NCBI GenBank assembly: GCA_965200525.1
Contig: OZ241368.1
Coordinates: forward strand, 5,580,001-5,644,000
DNA from: JANNPJ01 sp965200525
GTDB taxonomy: Bacteria > Actinomycetota > Actinomycetes > Actinomycetales > Kineosporiaceae
Direction: 5' to 3'
Length of the DNA: 64,000 bases
In this document: positions 42,249-50,397 of the stretch, piece after piece
Layout of the letters: each line of letters begins with the position of its first letter
Numbering within the stretch: position 1 is the first letter of the stretch
Made by a program: the position numbers and the translations under genes
Notes under the pieces: generated by a model
The model's database searches: none
What the model was told of the DNA's origin: nothing
The model's input: the letters and a program-made list of their open reading frames with translations, nothing else

Positions 42249-42646
42249 TTCGAGCCCTGGTCCGGGCGACGACGACGTTCCTGGCCGTCGTCGTCACGGT
42301 CCTGCTCGCCGCCGCCCTGATGCCGCTGCTGTTCGGCTGGCACTCCAGCGTGGTGCTGACCGGCTCGATGGGGCCCGACCTTCGGCCCGGCGACGTGGTG
42401 GTGACCTCGTCGCCGCCGGCGCGACTGCAACCGGGGCAGATCATTGTCTTCCACGACCCGGTCGACCCTGATCACTTGATCGTGCACCGGTTTCAGCACT
42501 ACCGGGACAAGACCTCCGTGATCACCAAAGGCGACGCGAACCTGATCACCGACACGACGGCGGTGCCGATCGGCAACGTGGTCGGCATCGCCCGGCTGCG
42601 GGTCCCGTGGATCGGGATGCCCTCGCTCTGGCTGCACCGGCTCTGA
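42245..42646 (+). CDS. SipW-like (ER-type) signal peptidase I
   Basis: The protein has 133 residues; the TTG start overlaps the stop of the surface-protein gene. An N-terminal membrane anchor (about 8-31) is followed by the S26 core: nucleophile S41 in LTGSMGPDLRPGDVV, general base H81 in LIVHRF (where bacterial LepB has Lys), and D97 in TKGDAN. The Ser/His/Asp set marks the SipW/ER/archaeal subtype. The short length is typical. It should remove the signal peptide of its upstream neighbour. A hairpin (42652-42675) follows. Confidence 0.88.
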   Translation: MIRALVRATTTFLAVVVTVLLAAALMPLLFGWHSSVVLTGSMGPDLRPGDVVVTSSPPARLQPGQIIVFHDPVDPDHLIVHRFQHYRDKTSVITKGDANLITDTTAVPIGNVVGIARLRVPWIGMPSLWLHRL

Positions 42647-42651
42647 CCCGA

Positions 42652-42675
42652 CCGGCAGGGGCGCTGCTCTGCCGG
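42652..42675. terminator. Hairpin between convergent signal peptidase and argG genes
   Basis: CCGGCAG and CTGCCGG pair around a 10-base loop, 6 bp beyond one stop and 8 bp before the other; it may work on both strands. Confidence 0.55.
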
Positions 42676-42682
42676 GCGGCGG

Positions 42683-44098
42683 TCAGTCGGTGCCGGCCTC
42701 CATGGCGGCCCGGTCGAGCAGGTCGTCACCGGCGTCCTCGGCCTGCTCGTTGTCGCTGATCTCGACCGCGCCGCCGGGCTCGAGCTCGCCCACGAAGCGG
42801 GCCTGGCCCTCGAGCTGGCCCAGGCCGGCGTACAGCTCCAGCTTCTGCCGGGAGTCGGCGATGTCGAGGTTGCGCATGGTCAGCTGGCCGATCCGGTCGA
42901 CCGGCCCGAAGGCGGCGTCCTCGGTGCGCTCCATGCTGAGCCGGTCCGGGTGGTAGCTGAGGTGCGGGCCGGCCGTGTTCACGATCGTGTAGTCCTCACC
43001 GCGCCGCAGCCGGACGGTGACCTCACCGGTGACGGCCCGCCCGATCCACTGGGTCATGCTGCTCTGCAGCATCAGCGACTGCGGGTCGAGCCAGCGGCCT
43101 TCGTAGAGCAGCCGCCCGAGGGCCCGGCCCTGGTTGTGGTAGGCCGCGACCGTGTCCTCGTTGTGGATCGCGTTCAGCAGCCGTTCGTAGGTGATGAACA
43201 GCAGGGCCATGCCCGGGGCCTCGTAGATCCCGCGGCTCTTGGCCTCAATGATCCGGTTCTCGATCTGGTCGGACATGCCCAGCCCGTGCCGGCCGCCGAT
43301 GGTGTTGGCCGCCTTGACCAGGTCGACGGCGCTGTCGAAGCGCTGCCCGTTGATCGCCACCGGCCGGCCCTGGTCGAACTCGACCGTGACGTCCTCGGTG
43401 GCGATCTCGACGGCCGGGTCCCAGAACCGCACGCCCATGATCGGGTCGACGATCTCCAGCGAGACGTCGAGGTGTTCCAGCCGCTTGGCCTCGTGGGTGG
43501 CGCCCCAGATGTTGGCGTCGGTGGAGTAGGCCTTCTCCACGCTGTCGCGATAGGGCAGGCCCTGCTCAAGCAGCCACTCCGACATCTCCTTGCGGCCGCC
43601 CAGCTCGCCCACGAAGTCGGCGTCCAGCCAGGGCTTGTAGATCCGCAGCTGAGGGTTGGCCAGCAGGCCGTAGCGGTAGAACCGCTCGATGTCGTTGCCC
43701 TTGTAGGTCGAGCCGTCGCCCCAGATCGAGACCCGGTCCTCGCGCATGGCGTTGACCAGCAGGGTGCCGGTGACGGCCCGGCCCAGCGGGGTGGTGTTGA
43801 AGTAGACCCGGGTACCGGTCCGGACGTGGAACGCGCCGCAGGTCAGGGCGACCAGTCCGGCGTCGACGAGGGCCTCGCGGCAGTCGACCAGGCGGGCGAT
43901 CTCGGCGCCGTACTGTTTTGCCCGGCCGGGCAACGAGTCCATGTCGTCCTCGTCGTACTGGCCGAGATCGGCGCTGTAGGTGCACGGGACGGCGCCGTGA
44001 TGGCGCATCCAGGCAACCGCGACCGAGGTGTCGAGCCCGCCGGAGAAGGCGATGCCGACACGTTCACCAACGGGCAGACTTGTCAATACCTTGGACAC
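42683..44098 (-). CDS. argG: Argininosuccinate synthase
   Basis: The protein has 471 residues from a GTG at 44098. The ATP-pyrophosphatase loop is IAFSGGLDTSVAVAWM; other family marks are YSADLGQYDE, GDGSTYKGNDIERFYR, YSTDANIWGATHEAKRLE and LFITYERLLNAIHNEDT. This longer form (about 450 residues) matches the E. coli-type ArgG rather than the 400-residue type. It joins citrulline and aspartate in arginine synthesis. No other arg genes are near. The transcript appears leaderless. Confidence 0.97.
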   Translation of the reverse strand: MSKVLTSLPVGERVGIAFSGGLDTSVAVAWMRHHGAVPCTYSADLGQYDEDDMDSLPGRAKQYGAEIARLVDCREALVDAGLVALTCGAFHVRTGTRVYFNTTPLGRAVTGTLLVNAMREDRVSIWGDGSTYKGNDIERFYRYGLLANPQLRIYKPWLDADFVGELGGRKEMSEWLLEQGLPYRDSVEKAYSTDANIWGATHEAKRLEHLDVSLEIVDPIMGVRFWDPAVEIATEDVTVEFDQGRPVAINGQRFDSAVDLVKAANTIGGRHGLGMSDQIENRIIEAKSRGIYEAPGMALLFITYERLLNAIHNEDTVAAYHNQGRALGRLLYEGRWLDPQSLMLQSSMTQWIGRAVTGEVTVRLRRGEDYTIVNTAGPHLSYHPDRLSMERTEDAAFGPVDRIGQLTMRNLDIADSRQKLELYAGLGQLEGQARFVGELEPGGAVEISDNEQAEDAGDDLLDRAAMEAGTD

Positions 44099-44105
44099 AG
44101 CTGGC

Positions 44106-44111
44106 AGCTTA
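44106..44111 (-). promoter_or_regulatory. -10 hexamer TAAGCT for a leaderless argG transcript
   Basis: On the minus strand TAAGCT ends seven bases before the GTG start, with no ribosome-binding site. Confidence 0.5.
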
Positions 44112-44149
44112 GGGCGTCCCTGTGTCGGGATGGAAAACGGCGGGCCCGA

Positions 44150-45283
44150 TCAGCAGGACCGGGCCCGGTAGAGCGCGTTCAGCCCGGCCCGGTCGCCGGC
44201 GGCCAGGGTGGTGGGGGAGCCGGGGCCGGCGACCGGATACATCAGCTCGCTGGGCGAGCTCACGTGGGCCAGGCCGAGGGCGTGGCCGATCTCGTGCGAG
44301 ATCAGACCGCCGCGGGCCGGCAGGTCGCCGTCGTACCGGCCGAAGCCGGCGTGCCCCACCCACTCCGACCTGGTGTTGAACAGCACCTGCCCGCTGATCG
44401 GGGCCCCGTTCTGCACGGTCGAGCCGCCGGTGCCGTCGGCGTCGGTCATCGTGCTGCTCCAGCCGAGCGTGATCGTGCCCTTGGCCGAGACCTTCCGGAA
44501 GGTGATCCCGGTGGCCGAGCTGATCTTCGCGAACGCGGTGGCCACGTCGGCGCCCATGCCGGTGGCCTTGGCCGGCTGCTTGCTGCTGCTGTACGACCAG
44601 GTGATGGTCCGGCAGCGGGTGAACGGCGGGTTGAACGGCGCCCAGCCGGCCACCACCGACATCGGCAGGGTCACGCTCGAGCCGCCCGAGCTGACCACCA
44701 CGCTGTAGGTGCCGGTCGTGCCCGCCTTGGGCGTCCAGGACCAGCTCGCCTTCGTGGTGCCGCGCCGGGGCAGGCTCGCGACCCTGGTCGCGCCGTTCAT
44801 GATCTTCGCCGTCGACCCGGCGGTGGCCGTGGTCACCGACAGGCTGAGCGTGCGGCCGCTCGCCTCCTCGGCGTCCGGGGCCACCCAGCGGGTGCTGGTG
44901 GCCACGTGGATCGGCACGGAGACGGTCTTGGTCACCTCGCCGAACACCTGACGGGTGTGCGCGGCCGACTCGGTGCAGCCGACGGCGTAGACGGTGAGTT
45001 TCTGCGTCCCGGCCGGCAACGAGGACAGGGTGAGCGGGATCGTGTACGGCGCGGTCAGGTCCTGCCGGTTGCTGGTCTGCTCGATGATCCCGCAGACGCT
45101 GCCGGTCGCCCCGGACAGGCTCACCGTGTAGGTCGCCGCCCTGGTCAGCACCGACGGGCCGGTCACGACGACGGTGACCGGCAGACCGTTGCCGGCGACC
45201 GCCGTCCCCGGGACGACGAGCGCGGTCAGCAGACCGGTGATCGCCACGGCGGCGAGCCGGCGGACTCGGGTCGAACTCGGCAC
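44150..45283 (-). CDS. Secreted matrixin-like zinc metalloprotease
   Basis: The protein has 377 residues from a GTG with GAGGAG upstream. A signal peptide (VRRLAAVAITGLLTALVVPGTAVAG) comes first. Two Ig-like, Ser/Thr-rich stretches (about 30-215) follow. The protease domain lies at about 220-377, with WAPFNPPFTRCRTITWSYSS and the zinc site HEIGHALGLAH (H330, E331, H334, H340). Four or more cysteines, including the last residue, suggest disulphides. The Met-turn may be LMYPV. The enzyme is expected outside the cell. Its substrate is unknown. Confidence 0.9.
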   Translation of the reverse strand: MPSSTRVRRLAAVAITGLLTALVVPGTAVAGNGLPVTVVVTGPSVLTRAATYTVSLSGATGSVCGIIEQTSNRQDLTAPYTIPLTLSSLPAGTQKLTVYAVGCTESAAHTRQVFGEVTKTVSVPIHVATSTRWVAPDAEEASGRTLSLSVTTATAGSTAKIMNGATRVASLPRRGTTKASWSWTPKAGTTGTYSVVVSSGGSSVTLPMSVVAGWAPFNPPFTRCRTITWSYSSSKQPAKATGMGADVATAFAKISSATGITFRKVSAKGTITLGWSSTMTDADGTGGSTVQNGAPISGQVLFNTRSEWVGHAGFGRYDGDLPARGGLISHEIGHALGLAHVSSPSELMYPVAGPGSPTTLAAGDRAGLNALYRARSC

Positions 45284-45430
45284 TCTCGGCGCTCCTCGGC
45301 AGCGGGGGCAGTCGAGGCTCTGTCGTCCGGCCGGGGGACAACCTGAGGGTTGTGCGGTGAATGAGGCCGTTCGGGGGAGATCGGCATGAGCCGACCGGAG
45401 CTGCGGCCGGCGGTGGTCGGACGGCGCTGG

Positions 45431-46318
45431 TCAGACGGCGCCGAGCCGGCCCGCCAGTTCGGTCAGGACGGCGCCGAGCGGGCCGTCGACCCGCAGGTCG
45501 GCGTGCCCGTCGCCGCGGGTCGGGCCCTGGTTCACAATGGCCACCGGCAGGCCCAGCTTCACCGCCCGGAGCACGAACCGGTAGCCGGACATCACCTTCA
45601 GGGACGAGCCCAGCACCAGCAGGCTGCCCGCGGCGTCCACCAGTTCGAAGCAGCGGTCGACCCGGGGCCGGGGCACGGTCTCGCCGAAGAACACCACGTC
45701 CGGTTTGAGCGGCCCGGCCCCACAGAAGCCACAGTCGATCATGACGAAACCGGTCAGCTGGTCGTCGTCGAGGTCGGCGTCGCCGTCCGGGTTGACCCGG
45801 GCCACGGCGGCGTCGAAGGTCGGGTTGGCCGCCCGCAACCGCCGGTCGACCTCGGCCCGGGGCGTGGTCGCGTCGCAGGCCTGGCAGATCACCCGGTCGA
45901 GGCCACCGTGCAACTCGATCACGCCGTCGGCCCCGGCCGCCTGCTGCAGCCCGTCGACGTTCTGGGTCACGATCCCGGTCAACAGGCCCGCGTTCTGCAG
46001 GGCGGTGACGCCGCGATGGCCCTCGTTCGGGCGGGCCCGGTCGATCTGCCGCCAGCCCAGGTAGCTGCGGGCCCAATAGCGGTGCCGGGCCAGCGGGTCG
46101 GAGGTGAACGACTGGAACGTCATCGGGGTGTGCCGGCGCTGGGCCCCGGAGGGGCCGCGATAGTCCGGGATGCCCGACTCGGTCGACAGTCCGGCCCCCG
46201 ACAGGACCACCACGCCGCCCCGCCCGACCAGTTCGGCCAGCTCCCGGACGTCGGCCCGGGCCACCGGGCCGTCGGCCGGCCGGTCCCGGGCCAGCTCGCG
46301 TCGTCCCACGGTTTCCAC
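45431..46318 (-). CDS. Sir2-family NAD-dependent protein deacylase
   Basis: The protein has 295 residues from the GTG at 46318; a TTG directly upstream (46321) is an alternative. NAD site: VLSGAGLSTESGIPDYRG. Catalytic His and neighbours: TQNVDGL...IELHGG. Zinc cysteines are CQAC and CGFC, the second pair about 50 residues on. The later GSSLKVMSGYR and AIVNQGPTRGD complete the Rossmann half. It removes acyl groups from protein lysines. It follows the MaoC gene after a hairpin, so it may have its own promoter (GACAAT six bases before the GTG). Confidence 0.95.
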   Translation of the reverse strand: METVGRRELARDRPADGPVARADVRELAELVGRGGVVVLSGAGLSTESGIPDYRGPSGAQRRHTPMTFQSFTSDPLARHRYWARSYLGWRQIDRARPNEGHRGVTALQNAGLLTGIVTQNVDGLQQAAGADGVIELHGGLDRVICQACDATTPRAEVDRRLRAANPTFDAAVARVNPDGDADLDDDQLTGFVMIDCGFCGAGPLKPDVVFFGETVPRPRVDRCFELVDAAGSLLVLGSSLKVMSGYRFVLRAVKLGLPVAIVNQGPTRGDGHADLRVDGPLGAVLTELAGRLGAV

Positions 46319-46352
46319 CAAGCCATTGTCACCCTGCTGGGCAAGATCTCCC

Positions 46353-46400
46353 GTCCGGCCCGGCGATGTGCGTTCCGGGGTCCACTTGCGCGGGCCGGAC
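46353..46400 (-). terminator. Inverted repeat between the MaoC and sirtuin genes
   Basis: Perfect 10-base arms GTCCGGCCCG and CGGGCCGGAC enclose a 28-base loop, about 24 bp past the MaoC stop. The long loop makes it a weaker terminator candidate. Confidence 0.45.
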
Positions 46401-46423
46401 CGGCGATCCTGCCGGGGCCGGGC

Positions 46424-46882
46424 TCAGAACAGGACGCGGCCGATGGTCTCGGCCACGCAGGCCGGCTTCGGCTTGCCGTCCACCTCGACGTCGACTCGCT
46501 GGCCGACCACGATCTGGACCCCGCCGGGCACCTCGGTCACCGAGTCCAGCGTCGCCGTCGAGCGCACCCGGGCCCCGACCCGGACCGGGTGGATGAACCG
46601 GACCCGGTTCAGCCCGTAGTTGATCACGGCGGTGGCGTTCTGCACGGTGTAGAGCTCCCAGGAGAACCGGGGCAGCAGCGAGAGGGTCAGGTAGCCGTGG
46701 GCGATGGTCCCACCGAACGGCCCGGCGGCCGCCCGCTCCGGGTCGAGGTGGATCCACTGGTGGTCGTCGGTCGCGTCGGCGAAACGGTCGACCCGGGACT
46801 GCTCGATCAGCAGCCAGTCGGTGGTGCCGAGCTCCTCGCCGACGGCGGCCTGAATGTCCTCGACGCTGGTGAAGGTCCGCAT
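46424..46882 (-). CDS. MaoC-family dehydratase (hot-dog fold)
   Basis: The protein has 152 residues, the usual length. The hydratase motif is intact: DDHQWIHLDPERAAAGPFGGTIAHGYLTLSL, carrying the Asp/His catalytic pair. It probably hydrates an enoyl-CoA or acts on a related thioester. There is no adjacent fatty-acid gene, so the substrate is open. The transcript appears leaderless (TAGGTT six bases upstream). Confidence 0.93.
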   Translation of the reverse strand: MRTFTSVEDIQAAVGEELGTTDWLLIEQSRVDRFADATDDHQWIHLDPERAAAGPFGGTIAHGYLTLSLLPRFSWELYTVQNATAVINYGLNRVRFIHPVRVGARVRSTATLDSVTEVPGGVQIVVGQRVDVEVDGKPKPACVAETIGRVLF

Positions 46883-46888
46883 GCCGCC

Positions 46889-46894
46889 AACCTA
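46889..46894 (-). promoter_or_regulatory. -10 hexamer TAGGTT for a leaderless maoC-like transcript
   Basis: On the minus strand TAGGTT lies six bases before the ATG at 46882. Confidence 0.5.
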
Positions 46895-46943
46895 GCCGCC
46901 ACCTCGTGCGGGCCGCCAAAACGGCCTGTGAGACGATCAAGTG

Positions 46944-47765
46944 ATGCTCCCCGCCGACAATCACGTGCACTCCGAGTGGTCCTGGGACACGCCGACCGGG
47001 GCGTCGATGCGGGACACCTGCCGCCGGGCCGTCGAGGTGGGCCTGCCCGCGGTCGCTTTCACCGAGCACGTCGACTTCACGGTCTGGGGCAAGGGCGACA
47101 ATCCACCCACCGGGACGCCGCGGATCGCCGGCCGCGACCGGGTCCGGCCGCTGGACGTCGAGGGCTACCAGGCGACCCTGGAGCGCTGTCGCGACCAGTT
47201 TCCCGAGCTGCGGATCCGGTCCGGGATCGAGGCCGGCGAGCCGCACCACTTCGCCGGCGGGGTGGCCGAGATCCTGGCCTCGGGCGCGTTCGAGCGGGTT
47301 CTCGGATCGCTGCACTCGGTGGTGTACGACGGGCGGTTGGTCTCGGCCGAGCGGCTGTTCGGCACGTTCAGCGCCCACGACCTGATGCGCCGGTACTTCG
47401 CCGAGCTGCTCGACCTGGTCAAGGGCTCGGACGTGTTCCAGGTGCTGGCCCACTGCGATTACCCGCGCCGGCACTGGCCGCAGGCGGCCGGGGAGTACCG
47501 GGAGGCCGACTTCGAGGAGGAGTACCGCACGGTGTTCCGGGCCCTGGCCTCGTCCGGGCGGGCCCTGGAGATCAACACCCGTAGCCCGCTGGCCTCGAGC
47601 ACGCTGATGAGCTGGTGGTACCAGGAGGGCGGGGACGCGGTCTCGTTCGGCAGCGACGCCCACCTGCCGTTGCGGGTCGGCGCCCGGTTCGACCTGGCCG
47701 TGGACGTCGTCGAGGCGGCCGGCTTCCGGCCCGGCCGGGACGAGTTCGACTTCTGGCGCCGCTGA
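46944..47765 (+). CDS. PHP-domain phosphatase (histidinol-phosphatase-like)
   Basis: The protein has 273 residues from the ATG at 46944; a GTG one codon before is possible. PHP metal motifs occur in order: DNHVHSEWSWD, FTEHVDF, GIEAGEPHHF, LGSLHSVV, LAHCDYPRRHW, EINTRS and FGSDAHLP. The family includes histidinol-phosphate phosphatase (HisK type); with no his gene nearby, another phosphoester is possible. Its stop abuts the stop of the convergent dehydrogenase with no gap. A hexamer GACGAT lies six bases before the ATG. Confidence 0.92.
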   Translation: MLPADNHVHSEWSWDTPTGASMRDTCRRAVEVGLPAVAFTEHVDFTVWGKGDNPPTGTPRIAGRDRVRPLDVEGYQATLERCRDQFPELRIRSGIEAGEPHHFAGGVAEILASGAFERVLGSLHSVVYDGRLVSAERLFGTFSAHDLMRRYFAELLDLVKGSDVFQVLAHCDYPRRHWPQAAGEYREADFEEEYRTVFRALASSGRALEINTRSPLASSTLMSWWYQEGGDAVSFGSDAHLPLRVGARFDLAVDVVEAAGFRPGRDEFDFWRR

Positions 47766-50219
47766 TCAGACCACCACGGCGGGGATCTGCTCGCCGAACA
47801 GGTCGACGGTGACGGCGGTGCCGGCCACCGCGTCGCCGGCCGGCAGGTAGGCGTAGGCGATCGAGGTGCCGAGGGTGTAGCCGTAGCCGGCCGAGGTGAT
47901 CCGCCCCGCCACCCGATCGCCCACCCGGACCGGCTCGCCGCCGACCGCCACCGCCCGGGAATCGGCCAGGCTCAGCCGGGCCAGCCGTCGCGACGGCTCG
48001 CCCGCGGCGACCGCGGAACGAGCCGCCCGCACCGCGTCGGCCCCCAGAAAACCGCCCGACTTGTCGAGTTTCACGCAGAACGACAGCCCGGCCTCGTCCG
48101 GCGTCGTCTCCGGGGTGACGTCGCCGGCCCAGACCCGGTACCCCTTCTCCAGCCGCAACGAGTCGATCGCCCGGTAACCGGCCGCCACCAGACCGGCCGG
48201 CTGCCCGGCCGCCCACAGGGTGTCCCAGAGCGCGGCCCCGTACTCGGTCGAGGCGTAGACCTCCCAGCCGAGCTCGCCGACGAAGGTCACCCGGGCCATC
48301 CGCACCGGCACGTCGCCGAGCGTCGTCCACTGCGAGGTCATGAACGGAAAAGCCGCGGCCGAGAGGTCGTCCGGGGTCAGCGGGGCCAGCACGGCCCGGG
48401 TCAGCGGCCCCCACAGACCGAAACACACGTACTGCCCGGTGACGTCGCGCAGCTGCACCCGGGCCGAGCGCCGGTCGGCCTGCCGGCGCAACCAGGAGAG
48501 GTCGTGCCCGCCGAACGCCGTCCCGGTGATCACCACGAACTCCTCGGGGCCCAGCCGGGTGACGGTGACGTCGGCCTCGATCCCGCCCCGCCGGTTCAGC
48601 AGCTGGGTGTAGGTGATCGTCCCGACCGCCCGGGCCACCCGGTTGTCGCAGACCCATTCCAGGAACGAGGCCGCGTCCGGCCCGATGACCGAGATCTTGG
48701 CGAACGACGTCTCGTCGAAGATCGCCACCCGCTCCCGGGTGGCCCGGTGCTCGGCCGCGATCGCGCTCGACCAGCTCCGGCCGGCCCAGCCGTCCGGCCG
48801 GACGGCGTCCGCGGCGAACTCGTGGGACTCGTTCTCGGCGTACCAGTTGACCCGCTCCCAGCCGGCCTTCTCGCCGAACTCGGCGCCGTGGGCGGCGTGC
48901 CAGGGATAGGCCGGCGACGTGCGCAACGGCCGGCCGGAGGTGCGCTCGCGCGAGGGATAGGCGATGTCGTAGTAGGTGGCGTACGACTCGACCGCCCGGG
49001 CCAGGGCGAAGGACGGCGCGGCGTAGGCCGGCCCGAACCGGCGCAGGTCCATGTGCCAGACGTCGAGACCGGGCTCGCCGGAGACGATCCACTCGGCCAT
49101 CACCCGGCCGATGCCGCCCGCCCCGGCGATCCCGTGGGCGCAGAACCCGGCGGCCACGAAGAACCCGCCGACCTCGCTCTCGCCCAGGCAGAACTCGTTG
49201 TCCGGGGTGAACGCCTCGGGCCCGTTGACCAGCTTGCGGATGCCGACCTCGGTGGTGACCGGCACCCGGACCCGGGAGTTCTCGGCGATCGACTCGAACC
49301 GGGGCCAGTCCTCGGCCAGCAGCTTGCCGTTGAAGTCGGCCGGCACGGCGTCGAGCCGGTCGCGGCCCACCGACCACGGCTTCGGGTCGCGCTCGTAGCC
49401 GCCCATCAGCAGGCCGTCGACCTCCTGACGCCAGTAGACCAGCCAGTCAGGGTCGCGCAGGGTCGGCAGCACCGGGCCGCCGCGCTCCCGGAAGCCCTCG
49501 GTGATCAGGTACTGGTGCTCGATCGGGATGATCGGTACCCGGACGCCGACCATCCGGGCGATCTCGGCCGCGAACATGCCGCCACAGTCGACCACCACCT
49601 CGCAGGCGACCTCGCCGCGATCGGTGCGGACCTTCGAGACCCGTTGCCGGCCGGACGGTCCGGTGACGACGTCGATCCCGATCACCCGGGTCTTCGTGTG
49701 GACCTGGACGCCACCGGCGCGGGCCCCGTGGATCAGCGACAGGCACAGCTGCGAGGGGTCGACGTACCCGTCCTCGGGCAGCCAGGCCGCGCCGAGCACG
49801 CCGGCCGGGTCCATCAGCGGGAACTTCTCGACCGCCTCGGCCGCCGAGATCAGCTCCAGGTCCAGGCCGTGGTGGGCGGCCCAGCTGGCCTGCCGGCGGA
49901 TCTCGGCCAGCCGCTCGGGGGAGGAGGCCAGCTTCAGCCCGCCGCTGGGCACCCAGCCCGGCGGGTGCTCGGTCTGCTGGAGCCGGGCGTAGAGCTCGGC
50001 CGAGTAGCGGTTCATCCGGGTCAGGGTCGGGTCGGCTCGCAGCACGCCGACCAGCCCGGCCGAGTGAAAGGTGGAGCCGCTGGTGAGATCGGCCCGTTCC
50101 ACCAGGACGACGTCCCGCTCGCCCAGCTCGGCCAGGTGGTAGGCCACGCTGGCGCCGCCGACCCCACCCCCGATGACGACGATCCGGGCGGCGTCCGGCA
50201 ACTGCGTGATGTCAGCCAT
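47766..50219 (-). CDS. FAD-dependent dimethylglycine/sarcosine dehydrogenase-type protein with GcvT domain
   Basis: The protein has 817 residues. N-terminal FAD domain: IVVIGGGVGGASVAYHLAELG and SGSTFHSAGLVG, where the His corresponds to the flavin-linking His of dimethylglycine dehydrogenase. The DAO fold runs to about 390, with an FAO_M segment to about 450. A folate-binding GcvT domain (about 455-700; RVAIFDETSFAKISVIGPDA, LGWEVYASTEYGAALWDTL) and a GcvT C-terminal barrel follow. Such fusions demethylate an N-methyl amine and pass the carbon to tetrahydrofolate. It is divergent from a choline-kinase-like gene and a permease. Confidence 0.94.
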   Translation of the reverse strand: MADITQLPDAARIVVIGGGVGGASVAYHLAELGERDVVLVERADLTSGSTFHSAGLVGVLRADPTLTRMNRYSAELYARLQQTEHPPGWVPSGGLKLASSPERLAEIRRQASWAAHHGLDLELISAAEAVEKFPLMDPAGVLGAAWLPEDGYVDPSQLCLSLIHGARAGGVQVHTKTRVIGIDVVTGPSGRQRVSKVRTDRGEVACEVVVDCGGMFAAEIARMVGVRVPIIPIEHQYLITEGFRERGGPVLPTLRDPDWLVYWRQEVDGLLMGGYERDPKPWSVGRDRLDAVPADFNGKLLAEDWPRFESIAENSRVRVPVTTEVGIRKLVNGPEAFTPDNEFCLGESEVGGFFVAAGFCAHGIAGAGGIGRVMAEWIVSGEPGLDVWHMDLRRFGPAYAAPSFALARAVESYATYYDIAYPSRERTSGRPLRTSPAYPWHAAHGAEFGEKAGWERVNWYAENESHEFAADAVRPDGWAGRSWSSAIAAEHRATRERVAIFDETSFAKISVIGPDAASFLEWVCDNRVARAVGTITYTQLLNRRGGIEADVTVTRLGPEEFVVITGTAFGGHDLSWLRRQADRRSARVQLRDVTGQYVCFGLWGPLTRAVLAPLTPDDLSAAAFPFMTSQWTTLGDVPVRMARVTFVGELGWEVYASTEYGAALWDTLWAAGQPAGLVAAGYRAIDSLRLEKGYRVWAGDVTPETTPDEAGLSFCVKLDKSGGFLGADAVRAARSAVAAGEPSRRLARLSLADSRAVAVGGEPVRVGDRVAGRITSAGYGYTLGTSIAYAYLPAGDAVAGTAVTVDLFGEQIPAVVV

Positions 50220-50311
50220 GGCCGCACAGTAACGACAGGGTCAAGACCCGACGCGGCGAGCGGATCCGAAGCCAGGCGACTGTAACGCTGTCGTGCTGGT
50301 GGCTGAAACGT

Positions 50312-50390
50312 TCTTTCACAAAGGTATCCGTAGGTCTAGAAGGGGGCCTGATCCCGGACCTAGTATCCGGGCACGGATCTTGTGAAAGAG
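50312..50390 (+). promoter_or_regulatory. Candidate structured mRNA leader with two exclusive folds
   Basis: A perfect 10-bp closing stem (TCTTTCACAA 50312-50321 with TTGTGAAAGA 50380-50389) runs into the ribosome site of the kinase-like gene. Inside is TAGGTC/GACCTA (50331-50336 with 50357-50362). CGGAT at 50374-50378 can pair with either of two ATCCG copies (50326-50330 or 50365-50369), so two folds exclude each other. An alternative reading is a pair of DNA operators, since CTTTCACAAAG is itself nearly palindromic. Confidence 0.45.
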
Positions 50391-50397
50391 GTGAACT

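Noticed and set aside
45284..45430. Small gene between the sirtuin and the metalloprotease
   Set aside because: A short ATG frame at 45386 merely opens a shadow of the sirtuin gene on the other strand; no ribosome site or recognisable product.
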